A DNA stretch of 32,973 bases from Flavobacteriaceae bacterium (GTDB lineage: Bacteria; Bacteroidota; Bacteroidia; Flavobacteriales; Flavobacteriaceae), in contig JABSPM010000032.1 in assembly GCA_013215095.1 (NCBI GenBank), positions 1 to 32,973 on the forward strand, in the 5' to 3' direction. Below the pieces are notes generated by a model. The model was not told where the DNA came from. It worked only from the letters and a program-made list of their open reading frames with translations, and ran no database searches. The translations under genes were made by a program, and so were the position numbers. This document shows positions 26,134-32,973 of the stretch, in pieces; the first letter of the stretch is position 1, and each line of letters opens with the position of its first letter.

Positions 26134-26286
26134 CCATTTTCAATTTGAAAAGACTTGAATAAAAAGTCCTTTTCTCCTTTCTCTTGCAGTATAAAAAGAA
26201 ACCGTAGCTATGGCTATCATTTCATTTTCTTATTTATAAAGAAAAAATCCTCTTTTTCTTTAGCGGTACTTTCAAATGGAAAATGG
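26134..26286 (+). repeat. MITE-like repeat, copy C (153 bp, best preserved)
   Basis: The terminal inverted repeats match at 16 of 17 positions: CCATTTTCAATTTGAAA at the left and, read inward from the right, CCATTTTCCATTTGAAA. A TA precedes the left end (26132-26133); the right flank is CA, possibly a mutated TA. Inside is a perfect 10-bp hairpin (TAAAGAAAAA, loop, TTTTTCTTTA). It is the reverse complement of copy B along its full length. It lies between two minus-strand genes and has no coding capacity. Confidence 0.75.
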
Positions 26287-26300
26287 CATTATTAACACAA

Positions 26301-26329
26301 AAAAGCTACCAAAATTATTTGGTAGCTTT
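26301..26329 (-). terminator. Terminator of the lipoprotein gene
   Basis: A perfect 12-bp stem, AAAGCTACCAAA (26302-26313) with TTTGGTAGCTTT (26318-26329), has an ATTA loop. On the minus strand it runs into a T tract. It starts 36 nt after the stop codon. Confidence 0.9.
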
Positions 26330-26364
26330 AAGGAGTAAAATTAATAATCCAAATTTATATCTAT

Positions 26365-27636
26365 TTACTCACAATCTCTCTCCACATTTGTATTTGCGTT
26401 CGTATACACGTCAGTATCAATTGTACAATCCTCAAAATACCATGTCGCATTTAAGCTACTGTCTTCTGTTATATCAATATATACATAGGCATCGCCATTT
26501 ATAGGCATAGTTATCACCCATATTCCTACATCTGCATTTCCATTAGCGTCCAAAGCACTCACTAAACCAGATGGGATAAATTCATATGTTACCTCTTCCC
26601 CTTGATCTGTATAACTCAACCAATTACAGCTTACTAAAGCCGCTATATAATCCTGTTCTGTACAATCTGTATTAATATAACAATCAACAACATCAGCTTC
26701 TGTAAATCCTTCACACTCGGCTTCGCAAAGATTATAAAATTCAAAAATAATATCGTCGATATCCACACATACGGGATTATACTCATCAGAACAGTCACAT
26801 CCATCATAACAAGAAACATATAAACCCATTAACTGTTCTTCGTTGGTTATTTCCACTATTACATTATCCTCTGTAGTCACAGTTAATGGGAAGTCAAATT
26901 CAAAATAGTTTAAAACATAGGTAATATTAGACAAGTCTTCCAATGAATCAACAACAATAGTTTCATCACCCTCTGCAATTATTTGTAATGGAAAGTTAAA
27001 CTCAAAACAATCCATGTCATAAGTGTCATCATAATCATTTTCACAGAACTCCAAGAAATCTGATTGGTCAAAGCCTTTACAGATTGCATAACATGCATTC
27101 GGAAAAGTCAATATAAAAGCCACCTCATTTTCATCAATAATTTCTACACAAACAGGATTACATTCTTCAGTACATTCACAATCATCATCTTCAAAATTAA
27201 TCACATCAAAAAACGCAGCTAATTCTTCTTCACTATGAATTGTTACAACCTCAATAACGCCAGTTTCATCATTATAAACTTCAATTTCAACTGGAAACGC
27301 AGCACCATTTATAAACAACTCATCAGAAACACTTGCTGTAATATTAATGAGGTCTTCAAAACTACTAACAGTTACAGCTGTACCTGTATTAAAACTTAAA
27401 GTAATTGGTATCTGAAAGCTAAAACCATAATCAAAAAGACTGCTTCCTGTTGGGTTCTTTTGACGATCAATATTACCATTTTCATCTAATTTCGACCTTA
27501 ATTTATTAATAGCAGTCCGTATTGACTGACTCTCTGTAGCATTAGTCTCAAACTCTACAGATTCTTTATCATTACAAGAGATAAAACTTGCTAAAACAAG
27601 CATTAAAAGCAGAATGGCAATCTTTATCTCTTTCAT
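26365..27636 (-). CDS. Acidic modular lipoprotein with paired beta modules and Kazal-like cysteine domains
   Basis: The 423-aa protein has a lipoprotein signal (hydrophobic 5-20, FISC, lipid Cys21). After a helical linker (about 35-60) comes a duplicated unit. Two beta-rich modules (about 68-100 and 108-143), each with a pattern like FPL.V...V.V.S.EDL, precede a cysteine cluster (C153, C155, C159, C163, C182, C186, C198). The same order recurs at 210-240 and 241-273, with C276, C280, C282, C290, C304, C308 and C319. NPVCV and F.N.C.A.C.GF in both clusters, with seven residues before the VC cysteine, recall Kazal inhibitors, but the usual GSDG.TY is gone. A C-terminal domain (about 327-404) looks lipocalin-like. 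It is strongly acidic. It is divergent from the ECF sigma gene and shares a promoter motif with fecR. Function unknown; a surface ligand-binding or protease-inhibitor role is inferred. Confidence 0.8.
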   Translation of the reverse strand: MKEIKIAILLLMLVLASFISCNDKESVEFETNATESQSIRTAINKLRSKLDENGNIDRQKNPTGSSLFDYGFSFQIPITLSFNTGTAVTVSSFEDLINITASVSDELFINGAAFPVEIEVYNDETGVIEVVTIHSEEELAAFFDVINFEDDDCECTEECNPVCVEIIDENEVAFILTFPNACYAICKGFDQSDFLEFCENDYDDTYDMDCFEFNFPLQIIAEGDETIVVDSLEDLSNITYVLNYFEFDFPLTVTTEDNVIVEITNEEQLMGLYVSCYDGCDCSDEYNPVCVDIDDIIFEFYNLCEAECEGFTEADVVDCYINTDCTEQDYIAALVSCNWLSYTDQGEEVTYEFIPSGLVSALDANGNADVGIWVITMPINGDAYVYIDITEDSSLNATWYFEDCTIDTDVYTNANTNVERDCE

Positions 27637-27680
27637 AATTTCGCTATTTTGTTGTTGTTAAACTTTACCCTTTATAAAAG

Positions 27681-27710
27681 GACAACCTTCAAAACAAAAA
27701 CCCTACTTTT
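27681..27710 (-). promoter_or_regulatory. Predicted ECF-sigma promoter of the lipoprotein gene
   Basis: On the minus strand it reads AAAAGTAGGGT, and GTC follows with 17 nt between GGG and GTC, ending 45 nt before the lipoprotein ATG. The same motif with identical spacing occurs before fecR (28294-28323). Its GTAGGG part overlaps the sigma gene's own -7 box on the other strand. Confidence 0.75.
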
Positions 27711-27711
27711 G
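27704..27711 (+). promoter_or_regulatory. Candidate housekeeping -7 box (TACTTTTG) of the ECF sigma gene
   Basis: It matches TAnnTTTG exactly, 41 nt upstream of the sigma ATG. It shares 27704-27706 with the GTAGGG element of the divergent lipoprotein promoter, so the two promoters would compete. No -33 TTG is evident. Confidence 0.5.
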
Positions 27712-27751
27712 TAAACAAAAAATTTTATTTAGTTTTGATTCGCATAAATAA

Positions 27752-28273
27752 ATGGAATTTATGATTATAAATGCAAAGAAAATATGCCATAAAAAAATTT
27801 TTGAAAAGATTTTTCAAACGTATGCCAAAGACCTTAGACGATTTATTTTCTTTAAAACTAAAGATGCAGATCAAACTGAGGATATCCTCCAAGATTGCTT
27901 TGTAAAACTTTGGGAAAATTGCATCAATGTAGATTATGACAAAGTAAAACCTTACCTCTATAAAACAGCTAATAATTTATTTTTGAATATTGTCAAGCAC
28001 AATTCTGTAAAGCAAAAACACAAACATAGTTTGGCAAAGCATAGCACCAATGAATCTCCTGAATATTTAATGATTGAGAAAGAATTTTATGATAAAATTA
28101 AAAAAGCAATTGCCAATCTTCCTGAAAAACAACGTGAGGTTTTTTTATTAAACCGCATTGACAAAAAAACCTACAAAGACATTGCCAAAACTCTTGACAT
28201 ATCTGTAAAAGCAGTCGAAAAACGCATGCATTTGGCATTAAAAACTATGCGTAAAACCATAGGGAATGTTTAA
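27752..28273 (+). CDS. ECF (FecI-like) sigma-70 factor
   Basis: The 173-aa protein has sigma region 2 (about residues 20-85: FQTYAKDLRRFIFFKTKD, DQTEDILQDCFVKLWEN, YLYKTANNLFLNI). Region 4 follows (about 115-168: IANLPEKQREVFLLNRI, then TYKDIAKTLDISVKAVEKRM). There is no extra domain, as expected for a Bacteroidota FecI-type factor controlled by a FecR partner. ATG 27752 and ATG 27761 are both possible starts. FecR and a TonB receptor follow on the same strand. The gap of 68 bp before fecR holds a promoter motif also found before the divergent lipoprotein gene, which this factor is predicted to recognise. Confidence 0.92.
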   Translation: MEFMIINAKKICHKKIFEKIFQTYAKDLRRFIFFKTKDADQTEDILQDCFVKLWENCINVDYDKVKPYLYKTANNLFLNIVKHNSVKQKHKHSLAKHSTNESPEYLMIEKEFYDKIKKAIANLPEKQREVFLLNRIDKKTYKDIAKTLDISVKAVEKRMHLALKTMRKTIGNV

Positions 28274-28293
28274 TTTAAAAAAAAACAATTTAA

Positions 28294-28323
28294 AAAAGTA
28301 GGGTATTTATCTTTTAAGTTGTC
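28294..28323 (+). promoter_or_regulatory. Predicted ECF-sigma promoter of the fecR-receptor operon
   Basis: It reads AAAAGTAGGGT, then GTC with exactly 17 nt between GGG and GTC, ending 19 nt before the fecR ATG. Further matches to the lipoprotein promoter extend through the spacer (AAG.TTGTC) and beyond, so the sequences are related well past the core boxes. Confidence 0.75.
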
Positions 28324-28341
28324 TTTAATTTAGATATAGTT

Positions 28342-29259
28342 ATGAAACATAATGAGACACATAGCAGCACATCGTATCTAGCACTATGGTTAGCTGGCGA
28401 TTTAACTGATAATCAATTACAAACATTGGTATCAGAAGCTGATTTTATTGCGTATAAAAAACTGCGACAAGGTATTGCGTGTTTTGATGTACTAGAAGCC
28501 CCATTAGACAAGACTTTAAATGAGATACATAAAACCATAAAACCGAAACGTCTTGTACAAAAACGCTCCAAATATTGGGCGCTTGCAATTGCAGCATCAA
28601 TCGTTTTATGTCTTGGAATTTTTACCTTTTTTGACTCCAATAATGTCATGTCCAGAACTGGAATTGGACAGCATGAAACTCTGGCATTAATAGATGGCTC
28701 TGAAGTTCATCTAAATGCCCAATCTACTTTAAGTTACGATACCTCAAATTGGGAAGACACGCGTACTTTATCTTTAAACGGTGAAGCTTATTTTAAGGTT
28801 ACCAAAGGACAAACTTTCACAGTAAATACAAGGAATGGCGCTGTAACTGTTCTTGGTACTCAATTTAATGTCATCTCGCATGAAAATTATTTTGAAGTCA
28901 CCTGTTATGAAGGAAAAGTACGCGTTACTTCTAACACCAATGAGGTTTCTATTTTAACAGCGGGTAAACGTCTGAGAATCACTAACAACACAATAGAAAC
29001 CGATACATTAAAAGAGAGTCTTCCTACTTGGATAAATGGAGAGAGTAGTTTTAAAAGCATACCTCTTAAACATGTCATTGAAGCGATTGAATCACAATAT
29101 CACATTCAGATAGATGCCACTGAAATTGATACGAATACCATTTTTACAGGGTCTTTTTCACATCATAACTTAAACCTAGCTTTAAAAACGATATTTGACC
29201 CATTGAACATAAAATATACTAATGAAAAAGAGCAAATAATAAAGCTGAGCGCTAATTAA
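28342..29259 (+). CDS. FecR-family anti-sigma/sigma regulator
   Basis: The 305-aa inner-membrane protein has a short cytoplasmic N-terminal region (residues about 10-75, SYLALWLAGDLTDNQ) expected to hold the sigma factor. One membrane helix lies at about 78-97. A periplasmic FecR domain spans about 105-205 (LALIDGSEVHLNAQSTLSY, LNGEAYFKV, FTVNTRNGAVTVLGTQFNV). A C-terminal DUF4974 domain spans about 235-303 (FKSIPLKHVIEAIESQYHI, FTGSFSHHNL) and contacts the receptor's STN domain in related systems. Its stop codon overlaps the receptor ATG (TAATG), so the pair is coupled. It should relay receptor occupancy to the sigma factor. Confidence 0.92.
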   Translation: MKHNETHSSTSYLALWLAGDLTDNQLQTLVSEADFIAYKKLRQGIACFDVLEAPLDKTLNEIHKTIKPKRLVQKRSKYWALAIAASIVLCLGIFTFFDSNNVMSRTGIGQHETLALIDGSEVHLNAQSTLSYDTSNWEDTRTLSLNGEAYFKVTKGQTFTVNTRNGAVTVLGTQFNVISHENYFEVTCYEGKVRVTSNTNEVSILTAGKRLRITNNTIETDTLKESLPTWINGESSFKSIPLKHVIEAIESQYHIQIDATEIDTNTIFTGSFSHHNLNLALKTIFDPLNIKYTNEKEQIIKLSAN

Positions 29260-31559
29260 TGAAACACTGGTTTTTATTAATCATAATAATACCTCTTTTA
29301 GCCTTTTCACAAGAAAAGGCTGCTTTTTATTTGTCTATTGAAAACGCTTCGATACAGTCCATTTTTAGCATATTAGAAGAGCAACACAATATTAGATTTT
29401 CGTATAAAGATGATATAATACAGCAACAAAATATCTCGGTTCATATAAATTACACCTCCTTTGAAGATATTTTGGATTTTATCTCTGAACACACGAATTT
29501 AAAATTTGAAATTTTGAACGAACGATATGTCATTGTATTAAAAAAATCAAAATCAATTACTCAACTTACCACATTAAATAATGTTATGGTCTTTAGCTAT
29601 CTCGCAAGAGGGATTAAAAAGACCAAAAATGCAATCTATAGTATTTCTCCTAAAACATTGGGAATTCTTCCTGGATTGACCGACTTAGATATCTTGGAGA
29701 GCATCCAGCAACTACCAGGTGTTATTAGTCCTAATGAAACGGTATCTGATCTCATTGTCCGTGGTGGTATCCAAGATCAGAATCATATCATTTGGGATGG
29801 TATCAATATTTATCATAAAGGAAATCTATTTGGAATGATTTCTCCATTTAACCCAAACGTTGTGCAACACATTTCCTTTATCAATAAAGGAACGCCTTCA
29901 AAATATGGCGAACGCATTTCTAGCGTCATTGATATTACTACAAAAAATGCGCAAAGCAAAACTTTAAAGGCTGCTATTGGTGCCAACGCCATTAGTACCG
30001 ATGCCGTCCTAGAGCTACCGATTATCAAAGAAAAATTGAGCGCCCAAGCTTCTTTAAGAAGGAGCTACACCAATTTTTATAAAAGCTACACCTTTGATAA
30101 AATGGCAAAAAAGGTTTTTGAAGGTACCCAATTAGAAACTACGCAAAAAAACAATAACGACTTTACGTTTTTGGATTATAATTTAAAGCTTAACTACACT
30201 TTTAATGCCAATAATCAATTTAGATTTAGTTTAATCAACATTAAAAATAATCTCGATTATAAATCGCAATATACTGAAATCAATGCTACCTACAAGGACA
30301 TATTAGAAATCAAAAATTATGGTTATAGCTTAGAATGGGATAAAATTTGGAATGCACACATCACGCAGCATACCTCGGCGTTCAGATCAAAATATAAATT
30401 TAACTACAACTTATTGAGTACATTTGAAGGTGATGACACCACTTCAGATTTTAACAAAAAAAATATCATATACGACTCTGGGATTTCTACTGAATTTAAT
30501 ATCAAAACCGATACATCAAATCAATTCACTTTTGGCTATCAATTTAACGCTAAGGATGTCAGTTATGCCTTTTTATATACTGATGATTCGTTTTATGTTC
30601 TAGATACAGATCGTACTAAAGTAATCACCCATAGCCTTTACGGCAGTTATAGATACACAAGCAACTCCTATTTTGACATGGATCTTGGTTTCCGCTCTAG
30701 TTATTATGATTATTTAGATCGTATGGTTTTTGAACCACGCTTAATGCTCTATGCACCTATTATCAGCAACTTAAAGCTACAAGCCTCTGCCGAGTTAAAA
30801 AATCAAATCATCTCTGAAATTGATGAAACCATTTATAGTGATTTTTCTCTAGAAAACAAATTATGGAGGTTAGCTAACGGCAATGATTACCCGCTTATAA
30901 AAGGTCATCAATTTTCTTTAGGCTTTATCTATAAGCATAAAGGCCTATTGATTGAGGTAGATGGATACACTAAACAATCCAAAAATATTTCCGCATTAGC
31001 ATTGGGGTTTTTAAATTCAGAAGACAATACGGTCCATTTGGGGACTCAAAAAGTTTTTGGAGTAGATGTCTTGTTGAAAAAAGATTTTAACCGCCTAAAA
31101 ACATGGGTTAGCTATTCTTTTACAGATATGATGAACAAATACGACGGCATTAATAATGGTGACTATTTCCTCTCTAATACAGGAATTAAACATCAATTTA
31201 CAACCTCCTTAACCTATAAACTCAATGATTTTCAAATAGCTCTAGGCTGGAAAATACACTCTGGAAAACCATATACACAAGCTATAACAACAAGTTCAGG
31301 ATTGGTCTTCAACAAACTCAATGCCAAAACCTTAGACAACTTTCATCGTATGGATATCTCGTCAACCTATGACTTTAAATTAATAAAACCATACAACATC
31401 AATGCTAAGGCTGGATTTTCTATTCGAAATGTATATGATCAAAAAAACCATATTAGTAGAGAATACGAGGGTAATAACGGCATATTTCTCCCGATACGTA
31501 CTATCGACAGATACGCGATAAGATTTTCACCCAATGTTTTTTTTAGAGTGTATCTATAA
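29259..31559 (+). CDS. TonB-dependent receptor with N-terminal STN signalling domain
   Basis: The 766-aa outer-membrane protein has a signal peptide (about 1-18, LLAFSQ). An STN domain spans about 20-95 (FYLSIENASIQSIFSILEEQ, SYKDDII, FEILNERYVIVL), the part that signals to FecR. A plug follows (about 125-235: DLDILESIQQLPGVISPNE, LIVRGGIQDQNHIIWDG), then a beta-barrel ending in a C-terminal aromatic-rich strand (NVFFRVYL). It is shorter than SusC-type receptors and lacks the usual carboxypeptidase-like insert before the plug. No SusD gene is present. The divergent lipoprotein is a plausible surface partner because it shares the promoter motif. The ligand is unknown. Confidence 0.9.
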   Translation: MKHWFLLIIIIPLLAFSQEKAAFYLSIENASIQSIFSILEEQHNIRFSYKDDIIQQQNISVHINYTSFEDILDFISEHTNLKFEILNERYVIVLKKSKSITQLTTLNNVMVFSYLARGIKKTKNAIYSISPKTLGILPGLTDLDILESIQQLPGVISPNETVSDLIVRGGIQDQNHIIWDGINIYHKGNLFGMISPFNPNVVQHISFINKGTPSKYGERISSVIDITTKNAQSKTLKAAIGANAISTDAVLELPIIKEKLSAQASLRRSYTNFYKSYTFDKMAKKVFEGTQLETTQKNNNDFTFLDYNLKLNYTFNANNQFRFSLINIKNNLDYKSQYTEINATYKDILEIKNYGYSLEWDKIWNAHITQHTSAFRSKYKFNYNLLSTFEGDDTTSDFNKKNIIYDSGISTEFNIKTDTSNQFTFGYQFNAKDVSYAFLYTDDSFYVLDTDRTKVITHSLYGSYRYTSNSYFDMDLGFRSSYYDYLDRMVFEPRLMLYAPIISNLKLQASAELKNQIISEIDETIYSDFSLENKLWRLANGNDYPLIKGHQFSLGFIYKHKGLLIEVDGYTKQSKNISALALGFLNSEDNTVHLGTQKVFGVDVLLKKDFNRLKTWVSYSFTDMMNKYDGINNGDYFLSNTGIKHQFTTSLTYKLNDFQIALGWKIHSGKPYTQAITTSSGLVFNKLNAKTLDNFHRMDISSTYDFKLIKPYNINAKAGFSIRNVYDQKNHISREYEGNNGIFLPIRTIDRYAIRFSPNVFFRVYL

Positions 31560-31666
31560 CTTTGAAGCTATTATATAAAGAACATTAGTTAAAATTTGGT
31601 GAAAACTATGTGAGTAACAAAATGATAAAATCAACATCATTGGGATAAATTTCCTAAATTTATACT

Positions 31667-32773
31667 ATGTGTACCACCTTGAAAAACCGAAAAATTATCC
31701 ATGTGGATATGGATGCTTTTTATGCTTCAGTGGAGCAACTAGACCATCCTGAATTACGCGGAAAACCCATTGCTGTTGGTGGGGGCGAACCTCGTGGTGT
31801 CATAAGTGCTGCAAGTTATGAGGCAAGAAAATTTGGTGTAAAAAGTGCTATGCCAGGAGCTCTGGCTATCAAACTTTGCCCAGAACTTATTTTTGTACGC
31901 AGCAATTTTGAACGCTATAAAGACATCTCAGAACAGGTTAAAACAATTTTCTATGAATTTACCGACTTGGTAGAACCTTTGTCCTTAGATGAAGCCTATT
32001 TAGATGTCACAGAAAACAAGAAAGGTAATCCAAGCGCCACACATATTGCACAAGACATTAGGGCTCGCATTTTGGAAAAAGTAGGGTTAACTGCTTCTGC
32101 CGGTATTAGTATAAATAAATTTTTAGCTAAAGTAGCAAGTGAATATAATAAGCCTAATGGACAAAAAACGTTAAATCCAGAGGAGGTTTTGGGCTTTTTG
32201 GAAACCCTCGATATCCGGAAATTTCATGGTATTGGCAGGGTTACTACAGAGAAAATGTATCAAAAAGGCATCTTTACTGGTAAAGACTTAAAATCAAAGT
32301 CCTTAGCCTATCTCGAGTCCAACTTTGGAAAGTCGGGACACTATTACTACCATATTGTTAGGGGCATGCAATATAGCCCAGTAAAACCAAATCGCATACG
32401 AAAATCACTAGCGGCAGAACGCACCTTTAGTAAAAATCTATCTAGCGAAATATTTATGCTAGAAAAGTTAGACCATATTGCAGAGGAAGTTTCAAACCGA
32501 TTAAAAAAAAGCAAAGTAGCGGGAAAAACAGTAACCTTAAAAATCAAATACAGTGATTTTACCCTACAAACACGTAGCAAAACGTTGCCATACTACCTAA
32601 GCGACAAAGCTCTCATTCTAGATACTGCTAAAGATTTACTTTACCAAGATCTGCTAAAAAACTCTGTACGCTTATTAGGTATCTCTATATCTAAGCTTAA
32701 CACTGAAGTCAACACAACTCACAAAAATAACACACAAAAAAGCGTGAGCATGCAACTGCGATTGGAGTTCTAG
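31667..32773 (+). CDS. dinB: DNA polymerase IV (Y family)
   Basis: The 368-aa translesion polymerase has all hallmarks of the family. Catalytic residues are Asp14 in HVDMDAFYASVE and Asp108-Glu109 in SLDEAYLDVT. The finger-domain segment is SAASYEARKFGVKSAMP, and the palm motif is ASAGISINKFLAKVASEYNKP. The helix-hairpin-helix thumb contains FHGIGRVTTEKM, and the little finger starts near KSLAAERTFS. The protein ends QLRLEF, matching the sliding-clamp-binding motif. It is separate from the receptor operon by 107 bp. I see no convincing LexA-type palindrome upstream. Confidence 0.95.
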   Translation: MCTTLKNRKIIHVDMDAFYASVEQLDHPELRGKPIAVGGGEPRGVISAASYEARKFGVKSAMPGALAIKLCPELIFVRSNFERYKDISEQVKTIFYEFTDLVEPLSLDEAYLDVTENKKGNPSATHIAQDIRARILEKVGLTASAGISINKFLAKVASEYNKPNGQKTLNPEEVLGFLETLDIRKFHGIGRVTTEKMYQKGIFTGKDLKSKSLAYLESNFGKSGHYYYHIVRGMQYSPVKPNRIRKSLAAERTFSKNLSSEIFMLEKLDHIAEEVSNRLKKSKVAGKTVTLKIKYSDFTLQTRSKTLPYYLSDKALILDTAKDLLYQDLLKNSVRLLGISISKLNTEVNTTHKNNTQKSVSMQLRLEF

Positions 32774-32834
32774 CAAACACAAAATCGAACACCAAAAAAC
32801 CATATTGAACTCGCCTAATAATGATATACCTAGT

Positions 32835-32864
32835 TATACGAATTTAACATAAATATTTCGTATA
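32835..32864. repeat. Subterminal inverted repeat upstream of the edge transposase
   Basis: TATACGAA (32835-32842) and TTCGTATA (32857-32864) are perfect complements separated by 14 nt. They lie between the presumed element end (CCTAGTT at about 32829, after TA 32827-32828) and the transposase ATG. A palindrome sits at the same place in the IS630 element at 1300-2416. Confidence 0.45.
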
Positions 32865-32871
32865 TTTAAGG

Positions 32872-32973
32872 ATGCCAAAACAATCGACTTTAATTATTTC
32901 AGAGAGTCTTTCAGAACTAAAGACCTTATTACGTAAACAAGAGAATCCAAAAAATCTTTTACGCATACAATCA
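32872..32973 (+). CDS. Start of a second IS630-type transposase (runs off window)
   Basis: Only 34 codons are inside the window. They begin MPKQSTLIISESLSELKTLL, resembling the N-terminus of the first IS630 transposase (MPKKIHLSILESEQDLRLLL), with the same spacing of start and acidic/leucine residues. The ATG lies 43 nt inside a presumed element end, against 44 nt in the first element. The two are related but clearly different. Identity of the full element cannot be proven from this stub. Confidence 0.55.
   Translation, partial: MPKQSTLIISESLSELKTLLRKQENPKNLLRIQS

Noticed and set aside
9467-26286. The three 152-bp repeats as a CRISPR array or riboswitch
   Set aside because: Copies are kilobases apart in both orientations, with terminal inverted repeats and TA flanks, and lie downstream of genes.
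32091-32104. GTAGGG inside dinB as another ECF promoter
   Set aside because: It is within coding sequence, with no GTC at the right spacing before a gene start.

Overview
The window looks like a chromosomal stretch from a marine-type member of the Flavobacteriaceae (Bacteroidota). The evidence is AT-rich DNA, a candidate -7 box of the Bacteroidota type TAnnTTTG, a subtilase with a type IX secretion (T9SS) C-terminal domain, an S46 dipeptidyl-peptidase, a FecI/FecR/TonB-receptor locus and several secreted proteins of flavobacterial style. I see no rRNA, tRNA or CRISPR array. Genus and species cannot be read from the sequence alone.

Layout. 1-1071 (-): start of an Omp28-like secreted protein that leaves the left edge. 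1234-4024 (-): a decayed ECF sigma/anti-sigma pair; the sigma gene carries a one-base frameshift, and the anti-sigma gene is cut near its 3' end by a complete 1117-bp IS630-family element with TA target duplication. 4099-7037: TerB-DnaJ co-chaperone, bacilliredoxin, PlsC acyltransferase and HD phosphohydrolase. 7209-16591: secreted S46 peptidase, crotonase-family hydratase, NtrY-like histidine kinase, large secreted Asp-box propeller protein, MATE exporter. 16713-19647: CNNM-CBS membrane protein, O6-alkylguanine-DNA methyltransferase, an S41 peptidase remnant and a DEDDy exonuclease. 19702-23688 (-): 1328-aa T9SS subtilase. 23826-26076: fused double-ABC ATPase and CYTH protein. 26365-31559: divergent locus of a modular acidic lipoprotein (-) and ECF sigma, FecR and STN-TonB receptor (+). 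31667-32773: DNA polymerase IV. From about 32829: start of a second IS630-type element that leaves the right edge.

Two signals stand out. First, the lipoprotein and fecR promoters share a 30-bp motif (AAAAGTAGGGT, then GTC, with exactly 17 nt between GGG and GTC), which predicts that both are controlled by the ECF sigma factor encoded between them. The lipoprotein has a duplicated architecture of two beta-rich modules followed by a Kazal-like cysteine domain, so the locus looks like a surface-signalling or uptake system with an unusual ligand-binding or inhibitor lipoprotein. Second, a family of about 152-bp non-coding elements occurs three times (about 9467, 18379 and 26134). It has 17-bp terminal inverted repeats starting CCATTTTC and TA flanks, and looks like a MITE possibly moved by IS630-type transposases.
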